Of a stretch of DNA of 64,000 nucleotides, positions 31,688 to 42,229 are shown one piece after another. The stretch is taken from the NCBI RefSeq assembly GCF_010093595.1, contig NW_022985443.1, positions 768,928 to 832,927 on the forward strand, given 5' to 3'. How positions within the stretch are numbered: the first letter of the stretch is position 1; each line of letters starts with the position of its first letter. This DNA comes from Mytilinidion resinicola. Its lineage: Eukaryota; Ascomycota; Dothideomycetes; Mytilinidiales; Mytilinidiaceae. Both the position numbers and the translations under genes were made by a program. Below the pieces are notes generated by a model. The model worked only from the letters and a program-made list of their open reading frames with translations, did no database searches and was not told where the DNA came from.

Positions 31688-32350
31688 TCAACTCGTATCA
31701 AACTGCACCATCCTCCTCGTCCTCACCTTATACATAGCCTTACAGCCACAATTCCTGCACTTCAGACTTTCTCGCACTCTCCACTCCCCCTCGACAATCC
31801 CATCGATCGTCCTGATCTTCACAAACTTCTCGCAATACACGCACTGATACCACAGCTGGCCCTGCTCGAGCGGGATACCTGCCAAATCCGTGCTTGGGTC
31901 AACCACAGACCGAGGGTCTTGATCTGGGCTATAGGCCAGGTTCCCGGCCCTGGCTTCGGGGTGCGGGTCGATCTCCCGCGTGTTTACTTTGGCGCGCTTG
32001 GGCGCGGAGGGGTCATAGGCGAGCTCGACGATGTTGGTGTCGGCCCATCGGGGGGAGGGCGCGTTGCTGGGGTCGTACTCTTCGCCGAAGGGGCGCTCGA
32101 GGGCTTCTGCTTCTGGTGGGGTGGTTGGGATGGCTTCCGGGTCACGGTTGTGGTCGTCTCCTGGCTCTTCGATGCTAGGGCCTTCTTCTATCAGAGCTGG
32201 GGGGTTTTGGTCTCGATCATCGAGGTTCTTGTGTTCGCTTGACTGCTCCTGCGGCGCTTCCTGCGCTGGCTGCGGTGGTGCAGCGGGGAGGACGGTGTTT
32301 ATCTGTGAGTCTTGGGATGATCCACTTCCAGGCGGCTGATGAGAGGACAT
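31688..32350 (-). CDS. RPABC4 (Rpb12)-like zinc ribbon with long acidic N-terminal tail
   Basis: 220 residues from ATG 32350 (MSSHQPPGSGSSQ). Residues 1-165 are Pro/Glu/Gln-rich, acidic and predicted disordered. The last 55 residues match the RNA polymerase common subunit Rpb12: WYQCVYC, then LKCRNCGCKAMYKVRTRR and MVQFDTS, that is C-x2-C ... C-x2-C followed by the basic YK-x-RT-x-R and a V-x-F-D/E end. Canonical Rpb12 is about 70 residues, with a shorter gap between Cys pairs; here the gap is about 28 residues. This may be a paralogue or an adapted subunit. Whether it joins polymerases is unknown. No intron. The first methionine at 32380 adds ten residues and is an alternative start. Confidence 0.75.
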   Translation of the reverse strand: MSSHQPPGSGSSQDSQINTVLPAAPPQPAQEAPQEQSSEHKNLDDRDQNPPALIEEGPSIEEPGDDHNRDPEAIPTTPPEAEALERPFGEEYDPSNAPSPRWADTNIVELAYDPSAPKRAKVNTREIDPHPEARAGNLAYSPDQDPRSVVDPSTDLAGIPLEQGQLWYQCVYCEKFVKIRTIDGIVEGEWRVRESLKCRNCGCKAMYKVRTRRMVQFDTS

Positions 32351-33210
32351 CGTTAGTAGCGTCCCTAAAAGAGACTGCAAGGAAGGAAGGAAGCTAGGTG
32401 CGACTGTTCCGAGGCCGGGCTATGGTTCTTACTAGGCTAGAGATATTTCACACAAAGAAATCCTGCGGCCCAAATGTGGTGGGGGGAAGAAGAGAGGACA
32501 CAAGAACATCCAAGGAGACAAAGAAACTTTAGGACCAAGACATTCCTTGAAAAGAGGTAGGATAGAAGGAATGCAGGTCGCCGAGCCAGATAATACCCTA
32601 TTGGTCCGGAATGGTCCTTGATGAGCTCAGGCTCATCGCTGAAATGTGGTTCGATGGAACACCTTTTTCGACGCGAGACAGTCCCGAGCTTCTTGAAGAC
32701 AGCGCCAAAGAGTCTGAACTGGGCGCATATGGACTCGATAGTTGACGCACTGTCCCGATACTTGTTGGAGAGGTTTCGAAGCGCGGAGGTCGAAATCACG
32801 TGTGAAAGTTCGATGCAGGTGTCGTTGTCCATGACGAGCCCCTTTGTATATTTCAAGCGCACGTGGAATTTAGCCTTCAAAAATAGATATGCTTAAGCTC
32901 TCCCGAGGCGTTCCCATTATTTAGCTCCAAAGATAAAGATATCACGTGACCAAATTCAACGGCTTTATCCCCTCCCAACACCATAGCCTGACTGTCATAG
33001 CCATACCCATGTATCAGGAGCGACTGAGTGATGTCTGACACTTACTACCATAGCTAATTTCGTAAGCTCCATGCTAACTAGATTGGTTTTACTCAGTAAG
33101 GATCTGACCGCAAGCCCAGCTTGCAAGAAGCCTCGACGTCTCTTCCATCCTTCAAGTTATTTCATCAAGTTCCTTCTTTGAACATCTTTTCGAACAGCGG
33201 AATTCCCACT
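32351..33210. other. Intergenic region with a doubtful small frame
   Basis: A minus-strand frame with ATG at 32832 runs to 32437 (about 131 residues, MDNDTCIELSHVIS...). It has a helical Lys/Arg-rich start and a hydrophobic end but no recognised domain, so it is left unannotated. The rest is the promoter region of the gene at 33211. Confidence 0.35.
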
Positions 33211-33826
33211 ATGACTACCGCAGCTCCAATCCCTGTCGTGATCTGCGGCGCCCGGGCTGAAACTGCAAAAAGCGTTATAGCTGGTCTTGCTCCTGAATAT
33301 GAAGGTAACTGAGGCCTGTTTATTATTCCTTGATATTCAATCTCTATGCTCGTTATCTTTTTCAACCCCTCAAATGCGGATTTCTTCCAGACTTCACACT
33401 GTTCAGAGTCTTTCATTGTCTAAACTGACTGCTCACGGTTGCAAAAACCCCGCAGTTATCCATGTCATCCTCTCCACTAGCGTAGGCGTCGCTGCTCTCC
33501 CTTCTATCCTCTCCTGCGCCGATCCCTCCGCCGAAAACTCGGAATTAGAACCTATTTTAGGCTCACACAACTACTCCGCGCCACCATTTGCCATCATCGC
33601 AGGCGGCGGCCACGACGACTCATCAGTTGCATCGATGCAAGCCTCGGTCAGAGACCACAAAGTCCAGGTTCCGTGGCTGCGTCACGATCCGAGCAAGCCG
33701 GCACCGCCGGTCGGACCAGAGTATGGGAAGCATGTTGTGAAGAGGGTCAGGGAGTGCTTGGAGCAATTGCTGGCCAAGAGCCCGACCGAGTTGGATGAAG
33801 TCAGGGGCAAAGTGGTCTGGTATTAG
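33211..33826 (+). CDS. Conserved fungal protein of unknown function
   Basis: Two exons, 33211-33304 and 33456-33826, give 154 residues (MTTAAPIPVVICGARAETAKSV...). The intron is 151 bp (GTAACT..GCAG) and joins EYE-VIHVIL. The opening PIPVVICG, a central AIIAGGGHDDSSV block and the VPWLRHD-x-x-KP-x-PPVGPEYGKHV block recall an uncharacterised family of small fungal proteins with a Rossmann-like core. No catalytic residues can be assigned. The upstream in-frame methionine at 33121 is less likely because the family starts at MTTAAP. The frame is intact. Confidence 0.65.
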
Positions 33827-34156
33827 AACAAGACATGGCTTCAATGGCTGGAACTGAGTCGTCTAACGGTATGTTTAAAACCTCTTCAGCGCTGTTTGAG
33901 CGGCTTCAAAGTTCAGAGTGTTCTCAGACATCTCAACGAGAGAGAAGCTCGTCCATTTGAACGATCTGGAATTTAGTTCCAAAAAACATCCCAAGGACGG
34001 AATATAGCAACCGACACTAAGGGTGATTAAGAGAATGCGGAATGTGATATTCTGAATTTCTTCTCATCGCAACGGCTAGGAGACCCTCAGAAGCAATGCC
34101 GCCCCCGCGCAATCTGAACAAGGGACGCGTGAAATGAAGAGCACCTTCAACCCCGC
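33827..34156. repeat. Intergenic region with one copy of dispersed repeat family 1
   Basis: About 33882-33980 reads agcgctgtttgagcggcttc, then a tract containing agagtgttc and, at its end, atctggaa. It resembles the three tandem copies at 44.85-45.19 kb (agcgctgtttagagagcctc ... agagtgttc ... aatctggaa). Otherwise no gene is seen. Confidence 0.45.
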
Positions 34157-34501
34157 TCACCAGAATGCAAACCACTCCCGCATAGCTAGGTATTCTTCAG
34201 CCTTCTCCGGAACAGTCGGGAAGAACTGCAAATTGACCTCTTTCCGGAGGAACCAGTCAAAGAGAGCCTCGATCCCAACCTTGAGCTCTCCCTTCTCCTT
34301 GTCCAAGGCCAATTCCATTCCTCCCTCATCTCGAACCCACATCTCCCCTCAACCGCTCCGCATCTTCACTTCTTCCCGCTCCCAGCCCGGAATCACTTTC
34401 TCCCAATTCATTCTCGCAACGCTGACATCAGCGCAGACACCAAAGTTTATGTTCGGCAAGAATTCAATCGTTTTTGCATTACAAAGAGTGCATGTTGACA
34501 T
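34157..34501 (-). pseudogene. Small hypothetical protein interrupted by an in-frame TGA
   Basis: From ATG 34501 the frame reads MSTCTLCNAKTIEF..., reaches TGA at 34349-34351, and continues open (GEMWVRDEGGMELAL ... EWFAFW) to 34157, 115 codons in all. Amphipathic, acidic composition on both sides of the stop suggests one former protein. No domain recognised. Upstream lies the promoter-like segment that is duplicated at 44.6 kb. A small intron removing the stop was not found. It could also be noise. Confidence 0.35.
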
Positions 34502-34556
34502 GACGGAGTTGACTCGGTAGTTTGGGTTGCTGACACCTTGTTAAAATAACGATTGT

Positions 34557-34699
34557 CACGGAACAAGGAGCTGTATGCCGTCTACGTGATTTATTGGATG
34601 ATGATAATGATGTAGGAGAGAGAGAGGTCTGGAGGAAGGTGAGGCTATATACAAGAGGTGACACGTGCCTGCCGTGGCACTCACCGCTACTCCCTGACA
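34557..34699 (-). repeat. Duplicated promoter-like segment, copy A
   Basis: About 143 bp that align at roughly 80-85% (by eye) with 44556-44698 in the same orientation. Shared strings include tgtatgccgt, tctggaggaaggtgag, ctatatacaagag and acgtgcctgccgtgg. On the minus strand it offers a TATA-like cttgtatatag about 150 bases before ATG 34501. It is placed in front of a minus-strand frame, as is copy B. Confidence 0.7.
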
Positions 34700-34920
34700 A
34701 CGATCCAATGCCCTTCGTACTCCAGTCTTCCACTCAGCTTCCCTTCGCACGCGTTCCTCATTTAGCTTCATATTTCCCCGTCCTTCAATTACAGAGGTTC
34801 CTTCAATCCCAGAGTAATTTCCTTCAACCCTAGACACATCGACACCCACAGAACCTCGCCACACCCATCCAAGGAAGAATCCATCCTATGTAACACTTCC
34901 CATCCTCTAAACCAACTCGC
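34700..34920. other. Short intergenic region
   Basis: C/T-rich on the plus strand; lies between the promoter-like repeat and the MFS stop. Nothing recognised. Confidence 0.4.
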
Positions 34921-36714
34921 TCATCGCTGCGGCTTCCCCCTCTCCCTCAACCTAGCCCCATACTTCCAAAGTACCAGCGGCGCCGGCACCCCAATCGCCA
35001 AAAACACAAACGCAAGCAGACTATTCCCCCACCCATAGCCCAACACAGCATACATCCTCGGCGAGAAAATCGGAAACGCAAACGCGAAGAAATTCCGCAG
35101 CACCTGGCTCGCCGCCGCCGCCGAAGCATTGTACTCCAGAAACGCCTCCACGATATACGACTGGGCAGCGACAGTGCTAAGAATGAAGCCGCATCCCAGG
35201 ATCCCAACGCCGACATCCACCATCGCCCAGTGTAGGTGGCTTTCGGCGGCCCAGCCGTACCAGAACAGCCCGATGGGGATGAGCAAGACGCCGGGGATCA
35301 TGAGGGGGACGCGGTACTCGGGGGCGGTGGCGCCGGCGTTCTTCTTCTTGAGGAACGCCCAGAGGCGGTCTGTGGTGGGTCCGCCCACCACCACGGCGAG
35401 GCTGTAGCCGATTACGATGGCGATGTAGTGGAGGCCGCTGGTGCCGACGGATTGGTGGTAGTGCTCAATCCACAGTGTCGCGAAGGTGGAGAGCAGGATG
35501 TAGAGGAGGCCGAAGTTGTAGGAGAGGAAGACCGACATGAATTGAATGATGGGCTGGGTTAGTAGCAGGCGGAACGGTCGGGAGAGGCCTACTCTCAAGC
35601 GATCCGTCAAGGTTGGACTGCCGATTTCGGTGGCGGAATAGTACTTCAGTCCAGTCGTTTTGCGGAGGGCGGCTGCTTTTCGGGCGAGGATGGTAGGGTG
35701 GTGGGTCTCTGGGAAGAAGAAAAAGACGGCGAGGACGACGACGAGATCGAAGATCGAGAGGACCCAGAAAATCCAGCGCCAGTTGAGGGAGTCGGTGATC
35801 ACCCCGCCGATTATGGGACCGAGGGCAGGGCCGAGGAGGGGAATGAATTGCTTTATGGCCATTGACTTTCCGCGCTCTTCTGGGCGGAAACAGTCGCTTG
35901 AGATGGGGGTGGATAGCTATAGTGCCAATCAGCAAAGTGCCCAGGTTAGAAAAGGGGAATCGGAAACTTACCACAAACTCAGCACTCGCCCCCAACCCCG
36001 CCAGAAACCTCGCCGCAATCATCAACCCCTTGGTGTTCGCGAACCCACAGACCGTATTCCACAGCACATACCACGATCCAGAGAGCACCCACACCCAGCG
36101 CCGACCAAATACCTCGGAGCAGGGACCTAGCAGAAGCGGGCCGGGTGCGAAGGCGAGAACGTAGATGGACAGTGCGAGCTCAGTCTCGGCGCCCATCATG
36201 TGGAGATCTGCGCCGATTGACTTGAGGGCGGGCGCGAGCATAGCGCCGGACATGAGAGTAACGAGGCCGCCTATAGATGTGATCAGGAGGATGCTCCATT
36301 TGCGGGGGCGAGACCAGTTCAGGGGGTTTGAGGGGTCGGTTGGGGAGGCCCATGTGACCTGGAGAAGTTAGGATAGAGAAAACAGTTGACGAGAAATGGG
36401 AAACCGAGAGAACGTGTGAGAATTGGACTGCGGGAAGAGATGAAAAATGGAGAAGGAATGTAGAGTTTATTATAGAGGAAAGTTGAAGGATGCGAAGGGA
36501 GCCTGGAAAAGAAGAATTCGATGAATAGTAGAGGATGTGAAAGGAAGTGAGGGATAAGAACAAGAATGGCATAACGTACGAGTAATGGGTCAGCCGTTTC
36601 GGAACCTGGATTTGCGTTAACGAGGCTCCCGCTCTTCTCTCGTCCACGCTCTTCATCGGTCACGTGGACAGAAGCCACCTCCGCTTTTTCTTCGTCAAAA
36701 TTTCTGATTGTCAT
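34921..36714 (-). CDS. MFS transporter, DHA1 (drug:H+ antiporter) type
   Basis: Three exons, 36714-36580, 36358-35972 and 35916-34921, give 505 residues in phase (introns 221 and 55 bp). After a hydrophilic N-terminus (MTIRNFDEEKAEVAS) comes DPSNPLNWSRPRKWS, the hallmark entry to TM1 in fungal DHA1 pumps. Then follow about 12 membrane segments, the loop FGRRWVWVLSG (motif A-like), the TM5 motif PLLGPALGPIIGG (motif C) and WRWIFWVLSI. These support proton-coupled export of toxic or secondary metabolites. It is divergent from a Zn2Cys6 regulator at 37587, a common arrangement for a pump and its controller. Confidence 0.88.
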
Positions 36715-37586
36715 GATTCCACAGATTCGATATCCATACAAGAGCAGCTGTATCATTCTTTCAAGGAGGATCTCTAAGATTAAGTAGTCAAATTTCCAAC
36801 TCCCTCGGACTGCCTACATCTCGGAGTACATTCGCAACGGATGAAGCAGGATTTCTTATCAGATCTTATTTTTATCAGATCTTTCTGACCTGCCCGATAC
36901 TCTTTAGTGGAGATAGTGGTGAGTCATAATTTTCAGGGTTCTGATGCGAAGGTATCCTCATTTAGTGAAGGATTCGCCTGGTAAGTTACCAATACACTGA
37001 AGGGGTTGCCTGCTCCATTACGACACTACCAGAGCGACGAAGGTGTTGTATTCTGTTGTGCATGGCTGCTAAGAGCATGAAGATGACTGAAAAGGTCTGA
37101 GACGTGCATTGTGCGTCTCTACTACTATCAAAGGTGTTTCAACGAACTTTCGGAAATTAGAAACAGTACAAGATTCTCGGATTTCTACAGCCTGTGCACT
37201 TGAGCCGTTATCGACAGTGGTATGAAGTCATTCGAACTCCACAGTTTAAATGCCGCTTCTTCACATAATATCGTATCAGAATCAGTACTCGCGGCTGATA
37301 TCCGAGTGTCCGACACGACTGGAATATCCGAGAAATGCAAGGTACGCCAATCCTCATATAGCGTAGTGCTCCCCTTGTCAGCATTTAGCAAGGGGAACAA
37401 CCAATTAAATACAAAACACACGGGCCTTCTGCAACTTCATTATCTCCGCACTCCGAGCTCGCCGAAGTCATATTCTCCTTCTTCCTCCACTATTTCTCCA
37501 TCTCGGACAATGTACCAAGATCTAATCTGATCTTTTGATAACTTCACTACCTCTTTCTATTCTAAGTGTGCCAAGCGCTTGCGGCA
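36715..37586. promoter_or_regulatory. Divergent promoter between MFS pump and regulator
   Basis: 870 bases with no supported gene. A direct repeat-like tcttatcagatcttatttttatcagatctt occurs near 36853-36884 (two tatcagatctt copies). The plus-strand end is C/T-rich. Confidence 0.45.
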
Positions 37587-40500
37587 ATGGATACTACAGC
37601 AGTAACAGCACCTTCCATCGATGCCCGCTTTGCCTCCGAGGACTCGGATATGAAGCAGAAGCGAAAGCGAAAGCGGCGAGCAGTGGTTTCGTGCAATGCT
37701 TGCCGGCGGCGCAAGTTGAAGTGTGATAGAGAACAGCCATGTGACCGCTGCATTAAAGGTGGTGTTGTGGAGACTTGCGCGTATAACTGGCATGAGATAT
37801 CTCACGCCGATGACGAGGTGCAAGAATCTGCTGAAGACGCAGATGAACGAGAGATTGTAAGTGATATTTTGAAATGTCCCGTTGCTCTTACTGCAGTCTG
37901 AGGTGGCTCGAAAGGCCTTTCAAATTTTCTTCCGAGATGTCATTTTCTTTGCCGCGCAAATAGGGCAAGCTCCGGGAGGAACTGAAAATATTTTGGAGTA
38001 ACCCCAAGCGGTAGCAAAAGAGAGTCTGTATGATGGCCACGGATCTGTGCACACTGGCCTGCGGCTGTCTGAAGCGCCTCGGTACACTTTCACTGATCTG
38101 AGCCATGTCGCTTAACACAATCAGCCACTCCGCAAGACCATCTCAACAATATCTCAATTATCTACGCGGACGTATTCATCATGGCTGAAGCTCAAGATTG
38201 TAGATGTTGAACTTCAATGCACTCATGACTGGGCGCTGTTGGAGAAATTTCACTGACCATGTCTCAATAGAATCCCGAGAGTGGGCGACCAACAAAGAAG
38301 AATGGAATCGTTCTAGGTGGCGGGAAATTGACGGGACTACCGTTCCCCGAGCAAAAACATGATGGTCGAGTGGAGGAGAAAGACGAAAAGATACACCAAC
38401 TGAAAGCACGTCTCGTGGCACTAGAAAGTCAATTACCCCTCAACGACGGCCCATCCGGCCTAGATCGCTCCTACCCAGCCAACGAATTTGAATCCAAATA
38501 CCCAGGAGCAAGCTCGTTGGATGACGGCTTCTTCAAGGGTCGCGGCTACAAGACGCAGTTCTACGGTTCTAGCAGCCCTCTCAGTATCCTTACCCACGTG
38601 AGTCTTAACTTGTGTACACTCTTTGATTAGTGCTTGTGGAGCCTCGAAGTATCGAAAGGAATGCAGAGCAATAAAACACATACTTCATCTGTGTACACTG
38701 ATCTGCCGTTGAATGGAGTTGACTCAGCAAATTTACCGACAGTTCAAAATAGCTAACGTTCAGACAGTTTCCTGAAGTGAGAATCTTAATGAAAGAAATA
38801 TATCCAAATTCCACGCTCCAGCGCCTTCAGCGCGATTGCAGGGCCCTTGAGGCTCGGGTTAACCAGAACGCCTCTGCGTGGACTACCCCTCCCTACGCAA
38901 AATTGCTCGAATTGATACCATCACGTTCTCAAGCTGACCGTCTTTGTAAGCTCTACTTTGACACATTTGAAACCACATATCGTATTCTTCACGCACCCAC
39001 CTTCTGGGCTCGATATGCTGCATTTTGGGATGACCCCGATGGCACCCTGCCGGAGTTTCTTGTGGTACTTCTCTTACTTATGGCATGCGTTCTTTGCACG
39101 TCACCAGAAGAACCCATACGCTTTACACCCAATGGCTCATGGTGCCGCGAACAAGCAACGACATGGATCCATGCCTGCGATGCCTGGGTCAGGGCGCAAA
39201 GCAACAAGCACCGGACCCTTGCAACCTACCAAATCCGCATTTTACGAGTCATAGCGGCGTCGGTTAATTGCCTGAAGACGAAGGAGTACTACGTGCAAGC
39301 AGAAGGCCTGCTAATCTATATGAAGTCCGCAGGAATGCATCGAAATCCGAGTCTCTTAGTTGGTCGATGCACGCCGTTCGAAGCGGAGATGCGACGGCGC
39401 ATGTGGGCCACTACTATGGAGATAGAACTACAAGCATCTCTTGATCGAGGTACAGCCTCTATGCTAGTCGCCGTTCTTTACGACTGCCCGCCACCGGCGA
39501 ATATCAACGATGAGGATTTCGGCGAGAACGACGCAGCGCTTCCGCAGTCAAAACCTCTAGACGAATTCACAGATACCTCTTACCTCCATCACTCATATCG
39601 GACATTACTATCAAGAATGAAGCTTTCCTCTACGGTCCAAGATCAAGACTGCCGGGCAAACTTCGATGACCTTTTGCAACGCGAACAACGAATCATGGAT
39701 GCCATAGGAAAAATCCCACAATGGGAAGAACCGCGCGCCCTCCAGGCACGTACGCTGCTCAACGTCCAGCTCAGACAGTTCTTGACGATGCTCTACAGCC
39801 CTTTCTTACAGCAGGGCCCAGAAGCGTACTCTCGCAGCCGATACTCCCGCACTGTTTGCTTCGATGCGTGTATCGCGATGGTCGATGCGCATGTGCAGCT
39901 TATCGAGGTCGGAAACTTTGCGTTGTGTTTGATGCGGCAAGATCATGTGCGTGTGAGTCTTCTGCTTTGCCAAATGTCGTTTAGGGATAGTTTTGGGAAG
40001 GGTGAGCTCAACCTTTTCCTTCGTTTCTTTGGACATGCTTACTGTTCCTCCTTTGTGGAATGACCTCAATCGTGCTGATGCCAAGTGCCTTCCGCTTTCT
40101 TGACGTATCTATTTAGTCCTTTCTTTGAGTCCTTCCTGGTAGTATCACCAGAGTCAATGACGCAGAGGTTGAACCTTTCCTTGGAGTCTTTAGCCCTGTG
40201 TCATTCCAAGCCAGACTGCGTTGCGTTCCATTCTATGACTTCATTTCAGTGCTTAACCCGGCTCCAACAATGTTGCGAGTCAACCGAAAATGACCAAAAA
40301 AGAATGCTGACGTCCCTAGTCGATACTTTCTCCCGGACTCTTACAACCCTTTTCGTTGAAGCGATGGACAAAGCCCTCCGCATCCTCGAAGAACGAGCCA
40401 TGCGCCCCGGCCGCGGCTTTCACATGTTCTGGTTTGTCAGCGCAGCTTTCAGTCTCGTACAAATTCGCACCAACCCCGAGCTCGCGAGCATCTATAAGCT

Positions 40501-40717
40501 GCAGGCCACGGATCGGGTATCAAAGCTCTACTACAGGATCCTTGCAATGCAAGAAAGCCTCTCGAGGCCACCGCTGAATGTGCCAGTTGACGCGATCACT
40601 CCGTTTCAGCAGCAGCCTCCGGATCCCTTGGCCGGGCCGTTGGACGGCTTTGACTTTGTGGATGACTGGACGCTCGGGGATATGTGGTCATTCAATTTTG
40701 ACCCTTTCGAAACCTGA
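37587..40717 (+). CDS. Zn2Cys6 transcription factor
   Basis: Proposed exons 37587-37856, 38271-38597, 38768-40001 and 40086-40717 give about 820 residues in phase. A basic stretch KQKRKRKRR precedes a binuclear zinc cluster with C-x2-C-x6-C-x5-C-x2-C-x8-C spacing. A coiled-coil-like linker (VEEKDEKIHQLKARLVALE) follows, then the fungal-specific domain (TYRILHAPTFWARY, MKSAGMHRNPS, RRRMWATTMEIELQASLDRG). The C-terminus is acidic and aromatic (DDWTLGDMWSFNFD), resembling an activation region. The first intron would be 414 bp; a shorter alternative (acceptor near 37896) opens a 30-residue frame ending in a stop, so alternative splicing is possible. The region around 40002-40300 may contain another small intron. 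Confidence 0.8.
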
Positions 40718-41052
40718 TCACCCTTGTAGAACCCGAGTCAGGCCAACTTCGTGTCAGTGCTGAGTGCTCTGATGGAGTAGTGAAGTTCTTCTGAACAATG
40801 CGGCGAAGTGTCACACTCCGCGGCTGCGCTGTTAAGGTCATGTGATAAGGTCAGCCGATATGTCCTTAATTGCACTCCGTGACCACGCAGTTCTGCCGTA
40901 CCCACACTTCACCTTTCGTCGACACTCATGCTTAACTTCCCACTTTCTCCAGCTCCCAATCCAAATCAAAGAAATCAAAGCCCACATTCACGCGACGGCA
41001 AACCGTAAAAGCTATCACCACCATTTCAGCGACCACCGACCTTGAACTCACC
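40718..41052. other. Intergenic region
   Basis: 335 bases; the second half is C/A-rich and fits the 5' leader of the gene at 41053. Nothing else seen. Confidence 0.45.
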
Positions 41053-41682
41053 ATGGCGTCGCATACCAACGACAACTTCACCAATCCAAGCCCCGGCCCT
41101 CGTCCCACGTCCTCCAAATCCACCGAGAGCTACACCAGCATCTACAGCGAGTTCCTCGAAGACGGCCTCAATTCCGACGACCTCAAGTACGACGACCTCA
41201 AGTACGACGACCTCAAGTCCGACGACCTCAAGTCCGACTCGCCCACCACCAAATCCGAAAAACACCTCTCCATTCCCTCCATGGTCAACGTACCCCTCTC
41301 CGACACCCCCCGCGACCTCTGGGCCGACGCCCGCGACCTCATCCTCGAATACAACGGGCTCAAATACCGCAAGGTCAGCTTCGCGCGCGAGCACACCGAC
41401 TCTGCCTACCAGACGACCCGCCTGCTCGAGCTCATCGACGCCATCGGCATCTGCGAGAAGAACCTCGACCTCGTCGCGACCGCGCTGGGGATGACGCGCG
41501 AAGACATGATGGCGGATCCGCGGGCGAGGGAGTACGGAGAGGCGGTGGGGCCGGCCAAGTTCTGCGCGTGGCTGCTAGTGTTTCTCGCGGTGGCGGCGGT
41601 GCTGCCGCCGTTGGTACTGTTTCCCGTGCATTGGTGGGTGGTGAAGGGGGGGAATTTGAATGTGGAGCATCTCACGTCTTGA
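41053..41682 (+). CDS. Hypothetical membrane-anchored protein with DDLK repeats
   Basis: 209 residues. Residues 1-75 are Ser/Pro/Thr-rich and hydrophilic, and include four perfect or near-perfect five-residue repeats (DDLKY, DDLKY, DDLKS, DDLKS). Residues about 85-165 are helical (DLWADARDLILEYNGLKYR, then TTRLLELIDAIGICEKNLDLVATALG). One strong hydrophobic segment (CAWLLVFLAVAAVLPPLVLF) lies near the C-terminus, so it is probably a tail-anchored or single-pass protein. No named domain. The ATG at 41053 sits in ACCATGG context (tcaccatgg), a good fungal start. GC-rich, strongly codon-biased coding supports a real gene. Confidence 0.7.
   Translation: MASHTNDNFTNPSPGPRPTSSKSTESYTSIYSEFLEDGLNSDDLKYDDLKYDDLKSDDLKSDSPTTKSEKHLSIPSMVNVPLSDTPRDLWADARDLILEYNGLKYRKVSFAREHTDSAYQTTRLLELIDAIGICEKNLDLVATALGMTREDMMADPRAREYGEAVGPAKFCAWLLVFLAVAAVLPPLVLFPVHWWVVKGGNLNVEHLTS
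41176..41235 (+). repeat. 15-bp in-frame tandem repeat (four copies)
   Basis: gacgacctcaagtac twice, then gacgacctcaagtcc twice. Each unit encodes DDLK plus Tyr or Ser. Such near-identical copies suggest recent slippage and likely length variation between strains. Confidence 0.9.
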
Positions 41683-42229
41683 GGCCGCGATCTGGGGTGG
41701 GCGGAGCGGGACATTCACTGGGGATCTTTGTGGGAGGGTGTGGAGGAGTCTACTTTGTTTACTACGTGGGAAAAGTTACTATACAAATCACCTGCTCTAG
41801 GTTTGAAGCTATTTAACGTGCTATACATGCTATAGGAGTACGGGGTCGATCTAGGGTGCGCAGAGCAATACACTCACTAGAAAGACTCTGGGAATGGTTT
41901 GAAGTAATGCCGTGGTTCAGAGGTGGGGGCATCACAGCTTTATTCAGACACCAGGTATAGTATTTCATTTCTAGTCACGATTCATCCTTTTTGGTACTCA
42001 TTGGTTTTTGTGAAAGGGTTTCAATTTGTAGTAAGCTGGCATTGGAGAAGCCGGCCTCAGGTACCTATTACGGTTCCAGAGAAATTCCCAGATGCTGGTT
42101 CAACAGTGGACATCAGCATCTTCTAGCTCCAGTCTTGCCGCTTCAACGACGCTACATATATCGCGGTGCTAGTATCCGTCATTCAATCAAACAGCCACTC
42201 CAGCTAAGCAATGCTCGTTCAACTCAGAG
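41683..42229. other. Intergenic region between convergent genes
   Basis: About 550 bases, AT-richer than the neighbours. No gene recognised. Confidence 0.45.

Noticed and set aside
32437..32832. 131-codon minus-strand frame
   Set aside because: No domain and no conserved pattern; kept only as a note in the intergenic entry.
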